Shown one piece after another: positions 48,227 to 58,476 of a DNA stretch of 64,000 nt. A model generated the notes under the pieces. The model ran no database searches. It was not told where the DNA came from and worked only from the letters and a program-made list of their open reading frames with translations. The stretch spans positions 124,001 through 188,000 of the forward strand of contig NZ_JAJJPA010000001.1 in the NCBI RefSeq assembly GCF_020907985.1, in the 5' to 3' direction. Position 1 is the first letter of the stretch; each line of letters opens with the position of its first letter. The translations under genes and the position numbers were made by a program. Origin of the DNA: Kitasatospora humi. Lineage in GTDB: Bacteria > Actinomycetota > Actinomycetes > Streptomycetales > Streptomycetaceae.

Positions 48227-48874
48227 ATGCTCAACAAATACGCGCGTGCCTTCTTCACACGTGTCCTGACCCCGTTCGCCGCGCTGCTGCTGCGTTGGGG
48301 GGTGAGCCCGGACGCGGTGACGCTGATCGGTACGGCCGGCTCGGTGGCGGGTGCGCTGGTGTTCTTCCCGCGCGGTGAGTTCTTCTGGGGCGTGATCACC
48401 GTCACCCTGTTCATCTTCTCGGACCTGGTGGACGGGAACATGGCCCGGCAGGCGGGCACCTCCAACAAGTGGGGGGCGTTCCTGGACTCGACGCTGGACC
48501 GGGTGGCGGACGCGGCGATCTTCGGTGGGCTGGCGCTCTGGTACTCGGGCTCGGGGAACAACAACCTGCTGTGCGCGGTGGCGGTGTTCTGCCTGGCCAG
48601 TGGGCAGGTGGTGTCGTACACCAAGGCGCGGGCCGAGAGCCTGGGGCTGCCGTGCGACGTGTCGGGGCTGGTGGAGCGGGCCGAGCGGCTGGTGATCACC
48701 CTGGTGGCGGCCGGCTTCGCCGGGCTGCACAAGTTCGGGGTGCCGTACATCGAGTGGCTGCTGCCGATCGCGCTCTGGTTGGTCGCGGCGGGCAGCCTGG
48801 TGACGGTGCTGCAGCGGATGCTGACGGTGCGCCGGGAGGCCTTCGAGGCGGCCGCGGCCGGTCGGGAGGGCTGA
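48227..48874 (+). CDS. pgsA: Phosphatidylinositol phosphate synthase (CDP-alcohol phosphatidyltransferase)
   Basis: A 215-residue membrane enzyme with the CDP-alcohol transferase motif DLVDGNMARQ...GAFLDSTLD (D-x2-DG-x2-AR-x8-G-x3-D-x3-D) complete at about residues 64-89 and several membrane helices. In actinobacteria it transfers phosphatidate from CDP-diacylglycerol to inositol-1-phosphate. Its place before the acyltransferase and mannosyltransferase genes is typical. ATG 48227 (MLNKYARAFF) follows GGAAGG; the frame from 48185 seems too long. Phosphatidylglycerophosphate synthase is the alternative. Confidence 0.88.
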   Translation: MLNKYARAFFTRVLTPFAALLLRWGVSPDAVTLIGTAGSVAGALVFFPRGEFFWGVITVTLFIFSDLVDGNMARQAGTSNKWGAFLDSTLDRVADAAIFGGLALWYSGSGNNNLLCAVAVFCLASGQVVSYTKARAESLGLPCDVSGLVERAERLVITLVAAGFAGLHKFGVPYIEWLLPIALWLVAAGSLVTVLQRMLTVRREAFEAAAAGREG

Positions 48875-48877
48875 CGG

Positions 48878-49849
48878 ATGGCCGAGGTGTCCCAGGCGGA
48901 CCGGACCAGGCTGCGGGACCGGATGGTCGACGGTGCGTTCGCGGCGGGCTGGGCGGTGCTGAAGGGCCTGCCCGAGCCGCTGGTGAAGCGGTTGGGCGAC
49001 GCGTTGGCGGACTTCACCTGGCGGCGGCAGGGCAAGGGGGTGCGGCAGCTGGAGGCGAACCTGGCCCGGATCCGGCCGCGGGCCTCGTACCTGGAGCTGC
49101 GGGAGCTGTCCCGGGCCGGCATGCGCTCCTACCTGCGGTACTGGATGGAGGCGTTCCGGCTGCCGGCCTGGAACGACCGGAAGATCGCCGACAGCGTGCG
49201 GGTGGAGGGCCTGGAGCACCTGGTGACCGCGATGGAGGCGAACCGGGGGGCGATCCTGGCGCTGCCGCACATGGCCAACTGGGACCTGGCCGGGGCCTGG
49301 GTGGTGCGGCACCTCGGCTACACCTTCACCACCGTGGCGGAGCGGTTGAAGCCGGAGTCGCTGTTTGACCGGTTCGTGGCCTACCGCGAGGGCCTGGGCA
49401 TGGAGGTGCTGGCGCTGACCGGCAGCGACATGTCGGTGATCGCGACGCTGGCGAAGCGGCTGCGGGCCGGCAAGCTGGTCTGCCTGGTGGGCGACCGGGA
49501 CCTGTCGGAGGCCGGGATCCCGGTGCGGTTCTTCGGTGAGACCACCCGGATGCCGGCCGGCCCTGCGGCGCTGGCGCAGCGGACCGGGGCGGCGCTGCTG
49601 CCGGTCTCGCTCTGGTACGAGGGCCCGGTGATGAGGGCGGTGGTCCACCCGCCGATCGAGGTGCCCGAGGGGGCGGACCGGCAGGCGGCGAAGGCCGGGA
49701 TGACGCAGGCGATGGCCGACATCTGGGCCGCCGAGATCGCCGCGCACCCGCAGGACTGGCACATGCTGCAGAAGTTCTGGCTGGCGGACCTGCCCCGCCG
49801 GGCCAAGGCGGCGGGGGCGCCCGAGGCGGCTGGGGAGGCCGCGTCGTGA
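48878..49849 (+). CDS. patA: Phosphatidylinositol mannoside acyltransferase
   Basis: A 323-residue LpxL/HtrB-like acyltransferase. The catalytic HxxxxD is in ALPHMANWD, and GKLVCLVGDRDLSEAGIPVRFFGE is the second conserved block. In actinobacteria it adds a fatty acid to the mannose of phosphatidylinositol mannosides at the inner membrane face. It begins three bases after the phosphatidylinositol synthase and overlaps the mannosyltransferase by four bases, so the three genes form one operon. Confidence 0.87.
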   Translation: MAEVSQADRTRLRDRMVDGAFAAGWAVLKGLPEPLVKRLGDALADFTWRRQGKGVRQLEANLARIRPRASYLELRELSRAGMRSYLRYWMEAFRLPAWNDRKIADSVRVEGLEHLVTAMEANRGAILALPHMANWDLAGAWVVRHLGYTFTTVAERLKPESLFDRFVAYREGLGMEVLALTGSDMSVIATLAKRLRAGKLVCLVGDRDLSEAGIPVRFFGETTRMPAGPAALAQRTGAALLPVSLWYEGPVMRAVVHPPIEVPEGADRQAAKAGMTQAMADIWAAEIAAHPQDWHMLQKFWLADLPRRAKAAGAPEAAGEAAS

Positions 49850-51006
49850 GGATCGGGATCGTCTGCCCCTACGACTGGGACGTGCCGGGCGGGGTGCAGT
49901 TCCACATCCGCGACCTGGCCGAGCACCTGATCGACCTGGGGCACAAGGTCTCGGTGCTGGCCCCGGCGGACGACGACTCCCGGTTGCCGTCCTACGTGGT
50001 GTCGGCGGGCCGGTCGGTGGCGGTGCCGTACAACGGGTCGGTGGCCCGGCTGAGCTTCGGGATCATCTCGGCGACCAGGGTGCGACGCTGGCTGCGCGAC
50101 GGCGAGTTCGACATCCTGCACGTGCACGAGCCGGCCTCGCCGAGCCTGTCGATGCTGGCGGGCTGGGCGGCGACCGGTCCGATGGTGGCGACCTTCCACA
50201 CCTCCAACCCGCGTTCGCGGGTGATGATCGCGGCCTCGCCGATCCTGCAGCCGATCTTCGAGAAGATCAGCGCCCGGGTCGCGGTGAGCGAGTACGCGCG
50301 GCGCACCCTGGTGGAGCACCTGGGCGGCGACGCGGTGGTGATCCCGAACGGCGTGGACGTCGGGTTCTTCGCCGGGGCCGAGCCGGAGCCGCGCTGGACC
50401 GGCCGGACCATCGGGTTCATCGGCCGGATCAACGAGCCGCGCAAGGGCCTGCCGGTGCTGCTGGCGGCGCTGCCGCAGATCCTCGCGGCGCATCCGGACG
50501 TGCGGCTGCTGGTGGCCGGGAAGGGGGACGAGGAGGAGGCGGCCGCCGCGCTCGCGCCCGAGGTGCGGGACCGGGTGGAGTTCCTCGGCATGGTCAGTGA
50601 CGAGGAGAAGGCCCGGCTGCTGCGCAGCGTGGACCTCTACGTGGCGCCGAACACCGGGGGCGAGAGCTTCGGGATCATCCTGGTGGAGGCGATGTCGGCG
50701 GCGGCCGCAGTGCTGGCCAGCGACCTGGACGCGTTCGCGCAGGTGCTGGACGGCGGGCGGGCCGGGGAGCTGTTCCCGGTGGGCGACGCGGCGGCGCTGG
50801 CCCGGGCGGCGGTGCGGCTGCTGGACGACCCGGCCCGGCTGGCCCAACTGCGGACGGCGGCCGCGAACCACGTGACGCGGTTCGACTGGTCGGTGGTGGG
50901 CGCGGACATCCTGGCGGTCTACGAGACGGTGGCGGACGGGATGGGCGGCACCCTGGGCGCCGCGCCGAAGGTGCGGGAGGACGACCGCAACTCGCGCTTC
51001 ACCTGA
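49846..51006 (+). CDS. pimA: Phosphatidylinositol alpha-mannosyltransferase
   Basis: A GT4-family glycosyltransferase of 386 residues that moves mannose from GDP-mannose to phosphatidylinositol. It starts MRIGIVCPYDWDVPGGVQFH with the GGVQFH loop of PimA, and the C-terminal domain has FIGRINEPRKGLPVLL, LVAGKGDEEE and the E-x7-E motif GGESFGIILVEAM. GTG 49846 overlaps the acyltransferase stop. It ends before a hairpin at 51013. Confidence 0.9.
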   Translation: MRIGIVCPYDWDVPGGVQFHIRDLAEHLIDLGHKVSVLAPADDDSRLPSYVVSAGRSVAVPYNGSVARLSFGIISATRVRRWLRDGEFDILHVHEPASPSLSMLAGWAATGPMVATFHTSNPRSRVMIAASPILQPIFEKISARVAVSEYARRTLVEHLGGDAVVIPNGVDVGFFAGAEPEPRWTGRTIGFIGRINEPRKGLPVLLAALPQILAAHPDVRLLVAGKGDEEEAAAALAPEVRDRVEFLGMVSDEEKARLLRSVDLYVAPNTGGESFGIILVEAMSAAAAVLASDLDAFAQVLDGGRAGELFPVGDAAALARAAVRLLDDPARLAQLRTAAANHVTRFDWSVVGADILAVYETVADGMGGTLGAAPKVREDDRNSRFT

Positions 51007-51012
51007 GCGCAC

Positions 51013-51060
51013 GGCGGCGGGTCCGGCCCGGGGTCGAAAGCCCGGTCCGGACCCGCCGGC
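51013..51060. terminator. Hairpin between pimA and the cupredoxin-like gene
   Basis: A long stem (GGCGGCGGGTCCGGCCCGG with CCCGGTCCGGACCCGCCGG, small internal mismatch) with GTCGAAAG at the loop, between convergent genes. Confidence 0.75.
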
Positions 51061-51070
51061 GTCCGCGAGG

Positions 51071-51991
51071 TCAGGCCAGGTGGACCACCTTGTGCATGCC
51101 GAGGAAGACGTGCGGCACACCGGTCTTGTCGTCGGGCACGAAGCAGAGCAGTGCGTAGTCGCCGGGCGGCAGCTTGTCGGCGTGGACCACCGCGTCGCGG
51201 TTGGGCGAGATGACGCCGAGGCCGACCGCCGGGCCGGTGAAGGGCGAGGGCGGGGTCTGGCCGGCGGCGATGGCGTCGAAGTAGGCCTGGATCTGCTCGT
51301 CGGTGGTGCCGGGGACCACCGGCAGCATCTGCATCTCGTGCAGCTCGGGGGAGCCGTTGTGCACGAAGATGGCGCCGCTGGCGCTGTCGACGTTCTCCGT
51401 CTGGAACCGCGGGCCGGCCGGGGTGTCCTTCTGGATGACGATCTCGTGCGGGAAGTGCGGGATGTGGAAGCCCTTGTCCTCGCAGAGGTCGATCTCCTTG
51501 ACCGGCGGCGGCGTGTTCGGGTGGGCGAAGAACGCCGTGAAGTCGAGCAGGTAGATCGGACCGGGATCGATGTCCTCGGAGACGATCATCGGGACGTCGG
51601 GCGTGGCCAGACCGCCGCCGAGCGCCTCGGCCTCGTTGTTGACCGCGGTGACCCCGGCGGCCGCGGTGGGCGGGTCCTGGCTGACGGCGTTGGCGAGGTC
51701 CTTGAGGACCTGGTCCATGCTGACGCCGGCGTGCGGGCGGAAGATCTGCAGCTGGCGCCCGTTGGGGTCGTCGGTGGCGATCCGGAAGGTGACGGTGCCC
51801 CCGGGGTGCTGGTCCGGTGCCTCGACGACACCGGAGGTGCTGAGTTTGACGTTGAGGACGAACCCGGTGTGGCCGGGTGCGTCGGCGCGTGCGGCGACGG
51901 CGCCGCCGAGCACGGTGGCGAAGGCGAGTGCGGCGACGGCGGCACTGCGCAGGCCACCGATCGCGCCGCGGCGGAGCAGGGCGGTGCTCAT
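51071..51991 (-). CDS. Secreted cupredoxin-like protein
   Basis: A 306-residue exported protein. The Sec signal MSTALLRRGAIGGLRSAAVA with hydrophobic core and AARADA cleavage site ends at about 36. The C-terminal part resembles the cupredoxin fold: HIPHFPHEIVIQKDTP, VHADKLPPGDYALLCFVPD and GMHKVVHLA have the spaced His, Cys and Met of a type I copper site, although not all ligands can be assigned. ATG 51991 follows AGAGAGGAT. It may carry electrons or hold copper outside the membrane. Confidence 0.72.
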   Translation of the reverse strand: MSTALLRRGAIGGLRSAAVAALAFATVLGGAVAARADAPGHTGFVLNVKLSTSGVVEAPDQHPGGTVTFRIATDDPNGRQLQIFRPHAGVSMDQVLKDLANAVSQDPPTAAAGVTAVNNEAEALGGGLATPDVPMIVSEDIDPGPIYLLDFTAFFAHPNTPPPVKEIDLCEDKGFHIPHFPHEIVIQKDTPAGPRFQTENVDSASGAIFVHNGSPELHEMQMLPVVPGTTDEQIQAYFDAIAAGQTPPSPFTGPAVGLGVISPNRDAVVHADKLPPGDYALLCFVPDDKTGVPHVFLGMHKVVHLA

Positions 51992-52027
51992 GCAGATCCT
52001 CTCTTCATCTCTGTGACCCCTCTCACA

Positions 52028-52052
52028 GATCATCAGATTGACGGATCATCAG
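52028..52052. promoter_or_regulatory. Direct repeat GATCATCAG in a divergent promoter region
   Basis: Two perfect copies of GATCATCAG (52028-52036 and 52044-52052), 16 bases apart, surround ATTGACG between the divergent cupredoxin-like and membrane protein genes. A possible regulator site with 1.5 turn spacing. Confidence 0.35.
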
Positions 52053-52122
52053 CCAGGCGCCATTCGGGGGAACCGCCCCGGATGGCGTAGCGGCAGGTCG
52101 GCGGCCGGTAGCGTGGCCCCTC

Positions 52123-52668
52123 GTGACTGACTGGATCTGGGCCGCCGTGGCCGTGGTGCTGTTCGCCGTCTACCTGAGCTGGACGGCCGGGCGGCTGGAC
52201 CGCCTGCACACCCGGCTGGACACCGCCCGGGCGGCGCTGGACGCCCAACTGCTGCGCCGGGCCTCGGTGGCGCAGGAGCTGGCCACCTCCTCGCTGCTCG
52301 ACCCGGCCGCCTCGATCCTGCTCTACGAGGCCTCGCACGCGGCCCGCCAGGCCGACGAAGAGCAGCGCGAGGTGGCGGAGAGCGAGCTGAGCCAGGCGCT
52401 GCGCGCGGTCTTCGGCGAACCGGCGCAGGTGGCCCAGCTGCGGGCGGTGCCGGGCGGTGAGGAAGTGCTGCGCGACCTGACCTCGGCGGTGCGCCGGGTG
52501 CCGATGGCCAGGCGCTTCCACAACGACGCGGTGCGGGCGGCGCGGGCCCTGCGCACGCACCGGATCGTCCGCTACTTCCGGCTGGCCGGCCGGGCGCCGT
52601 TCCCGATGGCCTTCGAGATGGACGACGAGGTTCCGGCCGCGCTGGCGCCGCAAGGTTCGCCCGCGTAG
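52123..52668 (+). CDS. LemA-like membrane protein with one N-terminal helix
   Basis: A 181-residue protein with a single membrane helix at 3-21 ([19 protein letters not shown]) and a long helical, coiled-coil-like cytoplasmic part ([20 protein letters not shown] to 150). The arrangement resembles LemA proteins but the sequence match is weak. The C-terminus reads [12 protein letters not shown]. It is in the conserved block before pdxS. GTG 52123 has no strong ribosome site. Confidence 0.7.
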   Translation: MTDWIWAAVAVVLFAVYLSWTAGRLDRLHTRLDTARAALDAQLLRRASVAQELATSSLLDPAASILLYEASHAARQADEEQREVAESELSQALRAVFGEPAQVAQLRAVPGGEEVLRDLTSAVRRVPMARRFHNDAVRAARALRTHRIVRYFRLAGRAPFPMAFEMDDEVPAALAPQGSPA

Positions 52669-52798
52669 TGCCGGGTGCTATCGGCCTCTTTGTAAGGTTG
52701 CAGTAGTGCGGCCTGGACTGGGTGGCACATCAACACGCCAGGTGCACCGCCTACCATGGGGCGATAGCACACCGGTTCGTCTTCGAGTGAGGTCTTAC

Positions 52799-53713
<915 letters not shown>

Positions 53714-53730
53714 TCGGCCCGCGCTTCCGT

Positions 53731-53765
53731 CGGCCCGTCGCGCGCAACCACGGCGCGACGGGCCG
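53731..53765 (+). terminator. Hairpin between pdxS and pdxT
   Basis: A perfect 13-bp stem CGGCCCGTCGCGC/GCGCGACGGGCCG with a nine-base loop. It may reduce pdxT expression relative to pdxS, as the subunits are needed in equal or lower amount of PdxT. Confidence 0.7.
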
Positions 53766-53840
53766 CCCTGCTTCCCCCCGACCCTGGGCCGGGAGGTGTC
53801 CCAAGCCCCCGTACCCGTTGAAGTGAAGAGGTTGTCACCC

Positions 53841-54467
53841 GTGTCCACCAGCATTCCCACCATCGGCGTCCTGGCCCTGCAGGGCGACGTCCGCGAGCAC
53901 CAGATAGCGCTCGCCGAGGCAGACGCGCTGGCCCGTCCGGTCCGCCGGGCCGAGGAGCTGGCCGAGGTCGACGGCCTGGTGATCCCCGGCGGCGAGTCCA
54001 CCACCATGTCCAACCTGGCGCTGGCCTTCGACCTGATGGAGCCGCTGCGCGCCCGGGTGGCGGCGGGCATGCCGGTCTACGGCTCCTGCGCCGGCATGAT
54101 CATGCTGGCCGACAAGATCCTGGACGGCCGGGACGACCAGCAGACCGTGGGCGGCATCGACATGGTGGTCCGCCGCAACGCCTTCGGCCGGCAGAACGAG
54201 TCGTTCGAGTCGGAGATCGCCTTCAAGGGGTTCGAGGACGAGCCGGTGCACGGCGTCTTCATCCGCGCCCCCTGGGTGGAGTCGGTCGGCGCGGGCGTCG
54301 AGGTGCTGGCCGAGCTGCCGGCCGCCGACGGTGCCGAGTCGCGGATCGTGGCGGTGCGCCAGGGCAACCTGCTGGCCACCTCCTTCCACCCCGAGCTGAC
54401 GGGTGATCACCGGGTGCACGCGCTCTTCGTGCGGATGGTCGAGGAAGCGGTCCGCACCCGGGCCTGA
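53841..54467 (+). CDS. pdxT: Pyridoxal 5'-phosphate synthase, glutaminase subunit
   Basis: A 208-residue class I glutamine amidotransferase giving ammonia to PdxS. The catalytic cysteine is in [11 protein letters not shown] and His/Glu in [13 protein letters not shown], with [11 protein letters not shown] forming the oxyanion region. GTG 53841 (after GAAGAGG) gives the normal N-terminus [20 protein letters not shown]; the longer frame from 53796 is less likely. Confidence 0.96.
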   Translation: MSTSIPTIGVLALQGDVREHQIALAEADALARPVRRAEELAEVDGLVIPGGESTTMSNLALAFDLMEPLRARVAAGMPVYGSCAGMIMLADKILDGRDDQQTVGGIDMVVRRNAFGRQNESFESEIAFKGFEDEPVHGVFIRAPWVESVGAGVEVLAELPAADGAESRIVAVRQGNLLATSFHPELTGDHRVHALFVRMVEEAVRTRA

Positions 54468-54546
54468 CCGGTGCCCGGAGCGCTGTCCCGACACCGGTAA
54501 GATCTCCCCTGTTTCATTTCCCTTTGGCGACGTAAAGGAGCTGGTG

Positions 54547-55311
54547 ATGTCCGGCCACTCTAAGTGGGCTACCACCAAGCACAAGAAGGCCGTGATCGAC
54601 GCCAAGCGCGGCAAGCTCTTCGCCAAGATGATCAAGAACATCGAGGTGGCGGCGAAGACCGGCGGCCCCGACCCGGCCGGCAACCCCACGCTCTACGACG
54701 CCATCCAGAAGGCCAAGAAGAGCTCCGTCCCGATCGACAACATCAACCGGGCGGTCAAGCGCGGTGGCGGTCTGGAGGCCGGCGGCGCCGACTACTCCAC
54801 GATCATGTACGAGGGCTACGGTCCGAACGGCGTCGCGGTGCTGATCGAGTGCCTCACCGACAACCGCAACCGCGCCGCCTCCGACGTGCGCGTCGCGATG
54901 ACCCGCAACGGCGGCTCGATGGCCGACCCGGGCTCGGTCTCCTACCTGTTCTCCCGCAAGGGCCAGGTGATCGTCCCCAAGGCCGACGGCGTGGACGAGG
55001 ACAAGGTGCTCGAGGTGGTGCTCGAGGCCGGTCTGGACGTCGAGGAGGTCAACGACCTGGGCGACACCCTGGAGGTGCTGTCCGAGGCGACCGACCTGGT
55101 CGCGGTCCGCTCCGCGCTGGTCGACGCCGGCCTGGACTACGACTCGGCCGAGGCCAACTTCGTGCCCAGCATGCAGGTCGAGCTGGACGTCGACGGGGCC
55201 CGCAAGATCCTCAAGCTGATCGACGCCCTCGAGGACAGCGACGACGTGCAGAACGTCTACGCCAACTTCGACATCCCGGACGAGGTCGGCGCGCAGCTCG
55301 ACGCCGAGTGA
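54547..55311 (+). CDS. yebC: YebC/PmpR-family protein
   Basis: A 254-residue YebC/TACO1 protein beginning [16 protein letters not shown], with [15 protein letters not shown] in the second domain. These proteins have been described as DNA-binding regulators and more recently as helpers in translating difficult stretches such as prolines. The place right before ruvCAB is conserved in many bacteria. AAAGGAG precedes ATG 54547. Confidence 0.95.
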   Translation: MSGHSKWATTKHKKAVIDAKRGKLFAKMIKNIEVAAKTGGPDPAGNPTLYDAIQKAKKSSVPIDNINRAVKRGGGLEAGGADYSTIMYEGYGPNGVAVLIECLTDNRNRAASDVRVAMTRNGGSMADPGSVSYLFSRKGQVIVPKADGVDEDKVLEVVLEAGLDVEEVNDLGDTLEVLSEATDLVAVRSALVDAGLDYDSAEANFVPSMQVELDVDGARKILKLIDALEDSDDVQNVYANFDIPDEVGAQLDAE

Positions 55312-55323
55312 TTCGACGGTCCT

Positions 55324-55360
55324 ACCGGCCCGGCGGTCCCTGACGGACCGCCGGGCCGGT
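55324..55360 (+). terminator. Strong hairpin between yebC and ruvC
   Basis: A perfect 16-bp stem ACCGGCCCGGCGGTCC/GGACCGCCGGGCCGGT with a five-base loop, 12 bases after the yebC stop, then GTCGTTGT. It separates ruvCAB from yebC. Confidence 0.8.
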
Positions 55361-55426
55361 GTCGTTGTGCGGCCTGTCGGTGCCGTTCGTTAGGGTCTGA
55401 CCAGGCATGAGGCGAAGGGTGGGAGT

Positions 55427-55975
55427 GTGCGGGTACTGGGCGTGGACCCGGGGCTGACCAGGTGCGGCGTCGGGGTGGTCGAGGGCGCGCCCGGCCGGCC
55501 GCTGCGGATGCTCGGGGTGGGCGTGGTGCGCACCCCCGCCGAGCACGAGGTGCCGCACCGGCTGCTCGCCATCGAGGACGGCCTGGAGCGCTGGCTCGAC
55601 GAGCACCGCCCCGACCTGGTCGCCATCGAGCGGGTCTTCGCCCAGCACAACGTGTCGACCGTGATGGGCACCGCGCAGGCCAGCGCCGTCGCCATGCTGT
55701 GCGCCACCCGGCGCGGACTGCCAGTGGTGCTGCACACGCCCAGCGAGGTCAAGGCCGCCGTGACCGGGTCGGGCCGGGCCGACAAGGCCCAGGTCACCAC
55801 CATGGTCACCAGGCTGCTGCGGCTCGCCGAACCGCCCAGGCCCGCCGACGCGGCGGATGCGCTGGCGCTGGCGATCTGCCACATCTGGCGCGGCAGCGCC
55901 ACCGGCCGGATAGCCGCGGCCCTGGCCGACCGCACCAATCCGACCACCAACGTCCGCAAGGAGTACCGCCCGTGA
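55427..55975 (+). CDS. ruvC: Holliday junction endonuclease RuvC
   Basis: A 182-residue resolvase of the RNase H fold that cuts four-way junctions. The first catalytic aspartate is in [12 protein letters not shown], the glutamate in [11 protein letters not shown] and the final aspartates in [18 protein letters not shown] 55427; it overlaps the ruvA GTG by four bases (GTGA). Confidence 0.96.
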   Translation: MRVLGVDPGLTRCGVGVVEGAPGRPLRMLGVGVVRTPAEHEVPHRLLAIEDGLERWLDEHRPDLVAIERVFAQHNVSTVMGTAQASAVAMLCATRRGLPVVLHTPSEVKAAVTGSGRADKAQVTTMVTRLLRLAEPPRPADAADALALAICHIWRGSATGRIAAALADRTNPTTNVRKEYRP

Positions 55976-56586
55976 TCGCGTTCGTCCAAGGCCCGGTGGC
56001 GGCCCTCACCGCCAGCACGGCCGTGGTGGAGGTCGGCGGGGTCGGCATGGCCGTGCAGTGCACCCCGACCACGCTGGCCACCCTGCGCCTCGGCGAGCAG
56101 GCGAGGCTCGCCACCTCACTGGTGGTCCGGGAGGACTCGCTCACCCTCTACGGCTTCGCCGACGACGACGAGCGGGCCACCTTCGAGGTCCTGCAGGCCG
56201 CGCCGGGCGTCGGCCCCCGGCTGGCGCAGGCGATGCTCGGGGTGCACAGCCCCGAGGCGCTGCGGATCGCGGTGGCGCAGGGCGACGAGCGGGCGCTGAT
56301 CAAGGTGCCCGGGATCGGCAAGGCCAAGGCCGCCAAACTGCTGCTGGAGTACAAGGACAAGCTGGGCGCCCCGCACGGCACCGTGCCCGCCCAGAGCGCC
56401 CCGGTCGCCGCCGGTCCCGCGCCCTGGAGCGAGCAGCTGCACGCCGCGCTGGTCGGCCTCGGCTACGCGCCGCGCGAGGCGGACGAGGCGGTGGCCGCGG
56501 TCACCCCGGAGGCCGAGGCCCAGCAGCGCACCGACGTCGGCGCCCTGCTGAAGTCCGCGCTGCGCAGCCTCAGCAGGACCCGCTGA
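55972..56586 (+). CDS. ruvA: Holliday junction DNA helicase subunit RuvA
   Basis: A 204-residue protein that binds the junction as a tetramer. Domain I starts [12 protein letters not shown]; domain II has two helix-hairpin-helix motifs including [20 protein letters not shown]; domain III (about 145-204), which contacts RuvB, has [20 protein letters not shown]. The start overlaps ruvC's stop. Lies between ruvC and ruvB. Confidence 0.96.
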   Translation: MIAFVQGPVAALTASTAVVEVGGVGMAVQCTPTTLATLRLGEQARLATSLVVREDSLTLYGFADDDERATFEVLQAAPGVGPRLAQAMLGVHSPEALRIAVAQGDERALIKVPGIGKAKAAKLLLEYKDKLGAPHGTVPAQSAPVAAGPAPWSEQLHAALVGLGYAPREADEAVAAVTPEAEAQQRTDVGALLKSALRSLSRTR

Positions 56587-56654
56587 GTGGCCGGCCGGCC
56601 CGCCGAAAGATGACCTGAGGATTCGTCAATGTGTCGACATGGAGCCGCATCCCG

Positions 56655-57758
56655 ATGACCCCGTATGACTCCGACCCCGCGGACCGCCTGGTGGGCGCCG
56701 TCGCCGACGACGCGGAGCAGGCGGTGGAGGCGGCGCTGCGCCCCAAGCTGCTCGACGAGTTCATCGGTCAGGAGCGGGTCCGCGAGCAACTGTCGCTGGT
56801 GCTGCGGGCCGCCCGCATGCGCGGCGCCGCCCCGGACCACGTGCTGCTCTCCGGCCCGCCCGGACTCGGCAAGACCACCCTGTCGATGATCATCGCAGCC
56901 GAGCTGAACGCACCGATCCGGATCACCTCGGGGCCGGCCATCCAGCACGCCGGCGACCTGGCGGCGATACTCTCCTCGCTCACCGAGGGCGAGGTGCTCT
57001 TCCTCGACGAGATCCACCGGATGTCCCGGCCCGCCGAGGAGATGCTCTACATGGCGATGGAGGACTTCCGGGTCGACGTGATCGTCGGCAAGGGCCCGGG
57101 CGCCACCGCGATCCCGCTGGAGCTGCCGCCGTTCACCCTGGTCGGCGCGACCACCAGGGCCGGCCTGCTGCCGCCTCCGCTGCGCGACCGGTTCGGCTTC
57201 ACCGGCCACATGGAGTTCTACGCCCCCGCCGAGCTGCAGCGGGTGGTGCACCGCTCGGCCGCGCTGCTCGACGTGGAGATCGACCCGGCCGGCGCCGCCG
57301 AGATCGCCGGCCGCTCCCGGGGCACCCCGCGGATCGCCAACCGGCTGCTGCGCCGGGTGCGCGACTACGCCCAGGTCGAGCACGACGGGGTGGTGGACCA
57401 GCGGATCGCGGCGCGCGCCCTGCAGGTCTACGAGGTCGACGAGCGCGGTCTGGACCGGTTGGACCGGGCCGTGCTGGACGCGCTGCTGCGGCTGTTCGGC
57501 GGCGGGCCGGTGGGCCTGTCGACGCTGGCCGTCGCGGTGGGGGAGGAGGCCGAAACCGTGGAGGAGGTGGCCGAGCCGTTCCTGGTCCGCGAGGGCCTGC
57601 TGGCCAGGACCCCGCGCGGGCGGATCGCCACCGCCGCCGCCTGGCACCACCTGGGCCTGACGCCGCCGGTCCAGCCCCCCGGGGGGCGCGGCGCCGTCCC
57701 GGGACAGCAGCAGTTCTTCGGGCCGGAGCGAGCCGCCGATGGCGGCACGCAGAACTGA
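56655..57758 (+). CDS. ruvB: Holliday junction DNA helicase motor RuvB
   Basis: An AAA+ ATPase of 367 residues which drives branch migration with RuvA. Walker [10 protein letters not shown], Walker [10 protein letters not shown], sensor I GATTRAG and the C-terminal winged helix with [20 protein letters not shown] are present. ATG 56655 is used; GTG 56631 in the same frame is about equally well served by a ribosome site. The C-terminal tail [11 protein letters not shown] is longer than usual. Confidence 0.96.
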   Translation: MTPYDSDPADRLVGAVADDAEQAVEAALRPKLLDEFIGQERVREQLSLVLRAARMRGAAPDHVLLSGPPGLGKTTLSMIIAAELNAPIRITSGPAIQHAGDLAAILSSLTEGEVLFLDEIHRMSRPAEEMLYMAMEDFRVDVIVGKGPGATAIPLELPPFTLVGATTRAGLLPPPLRDRFGFTGHMEFYAPAELQRVVHRSAALLDVEIDPAGAAEIAGRSRGTPRIANRLLRRVRDYAQVEHDGVVDQRIAARALQVYEVDERGLDRLDRAVLDALLRLFGGGPVGLSTLAVAVGEEAETVEEVAEPFLVREGLLARTPRGRIATAAAWHHLGLTPPVQPPGGRGAVPGQQQFFGPERAADGGTQN

Positions 57759-57920
57759 CCTTGTCGCAGACTCGCCACCTTTGGCAGCAGGATGCGATGC
57801 TTGGCGTTGTCCGATCTCAGCGGGTCTCCTAGACTTCGCCGGACCGTCCCGTCTTGCCTGGCGGGCCGACCATCGCCACTGGCCAGCCCATCGGCCGGGC
57901 AATAGAAGGACTTTTCTGCT

Positions 57921-58349
57921 GTGAGCCTCATTTTCTTCGTCGTCCCGATCGCCCTGGTGTTCCTGATGTTCCGGGGGCAGAAGAAGCGCCAGCAGCAGGC
58001 CCAGCACCTGCAGTCGAGCATGGAGCCGGGCGCTGCCGTCCGCACCATCGGTGGCCTGTACGCCACCGTGAAGTCGATCGGTGACTCCACCGTCGAGCTG
58101 GAGATCGCCCCGGGCGTCTTCACCCACTTCGCCAAGAGCGCGGTCGCCGCGGTGATCGACCCCCAGGAGTACGACGAGATCATCAACGGCCGTCCCGCCG
58201 AGGACGAGGCCGTGGCGGTCGACGAGGCCGACGAGGCCGATGAGGCCGAGGTCGTCGCCGACGCGGTCGTCGAGGACGAGGCCGCCGAGGAGGCTGCGGA
58301 GGAGAGCGTCAGCCTGGAGAAGGCCGGCGACCGGGCCGCAGCCAAGTAG
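57921..58349 (+). CDS. yajC: Preprotein translocase accessory subunit YajC
   Basis: A 142-residue protein with one membrane helix (LIFFVVPIALVFLMF, 3-17), the basic QKKRQQQAQ segment and the conserved GAAVRTIGGLYATVKSI domain. The C-terminal 45 residues are very acidic (DEADEADEAEVVADAVVEDE). It associates with SecD and SecF, whose genes follow. GTG 57921 in this frame. Confidence 0.93.
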   Translation: MSLIFFVVPIALVFLMFRGQKKRQQQAQHLQSSMEPGAAVRTIGGLYATVKSIGDSTVELEIAPGVFTHFAKSAVAAVIDPQEYDEIINGRPAEDEAVAVDEADEADEAEVVADAVVEDEAAEEAAEESVSLEKAGDRAAAK

Positions 58350-58476
58350 CACCACCACCCCACGCAGCACCGACGGCTGCACCACTTCACGGTTGTCCGC
58401 GGCCGGCTCCGCCCACCTGCCCGCAAGCAGGCGGGCGGTGCCGATCAGCGGCATGGGACAGGGAGAAACGAGCAAG

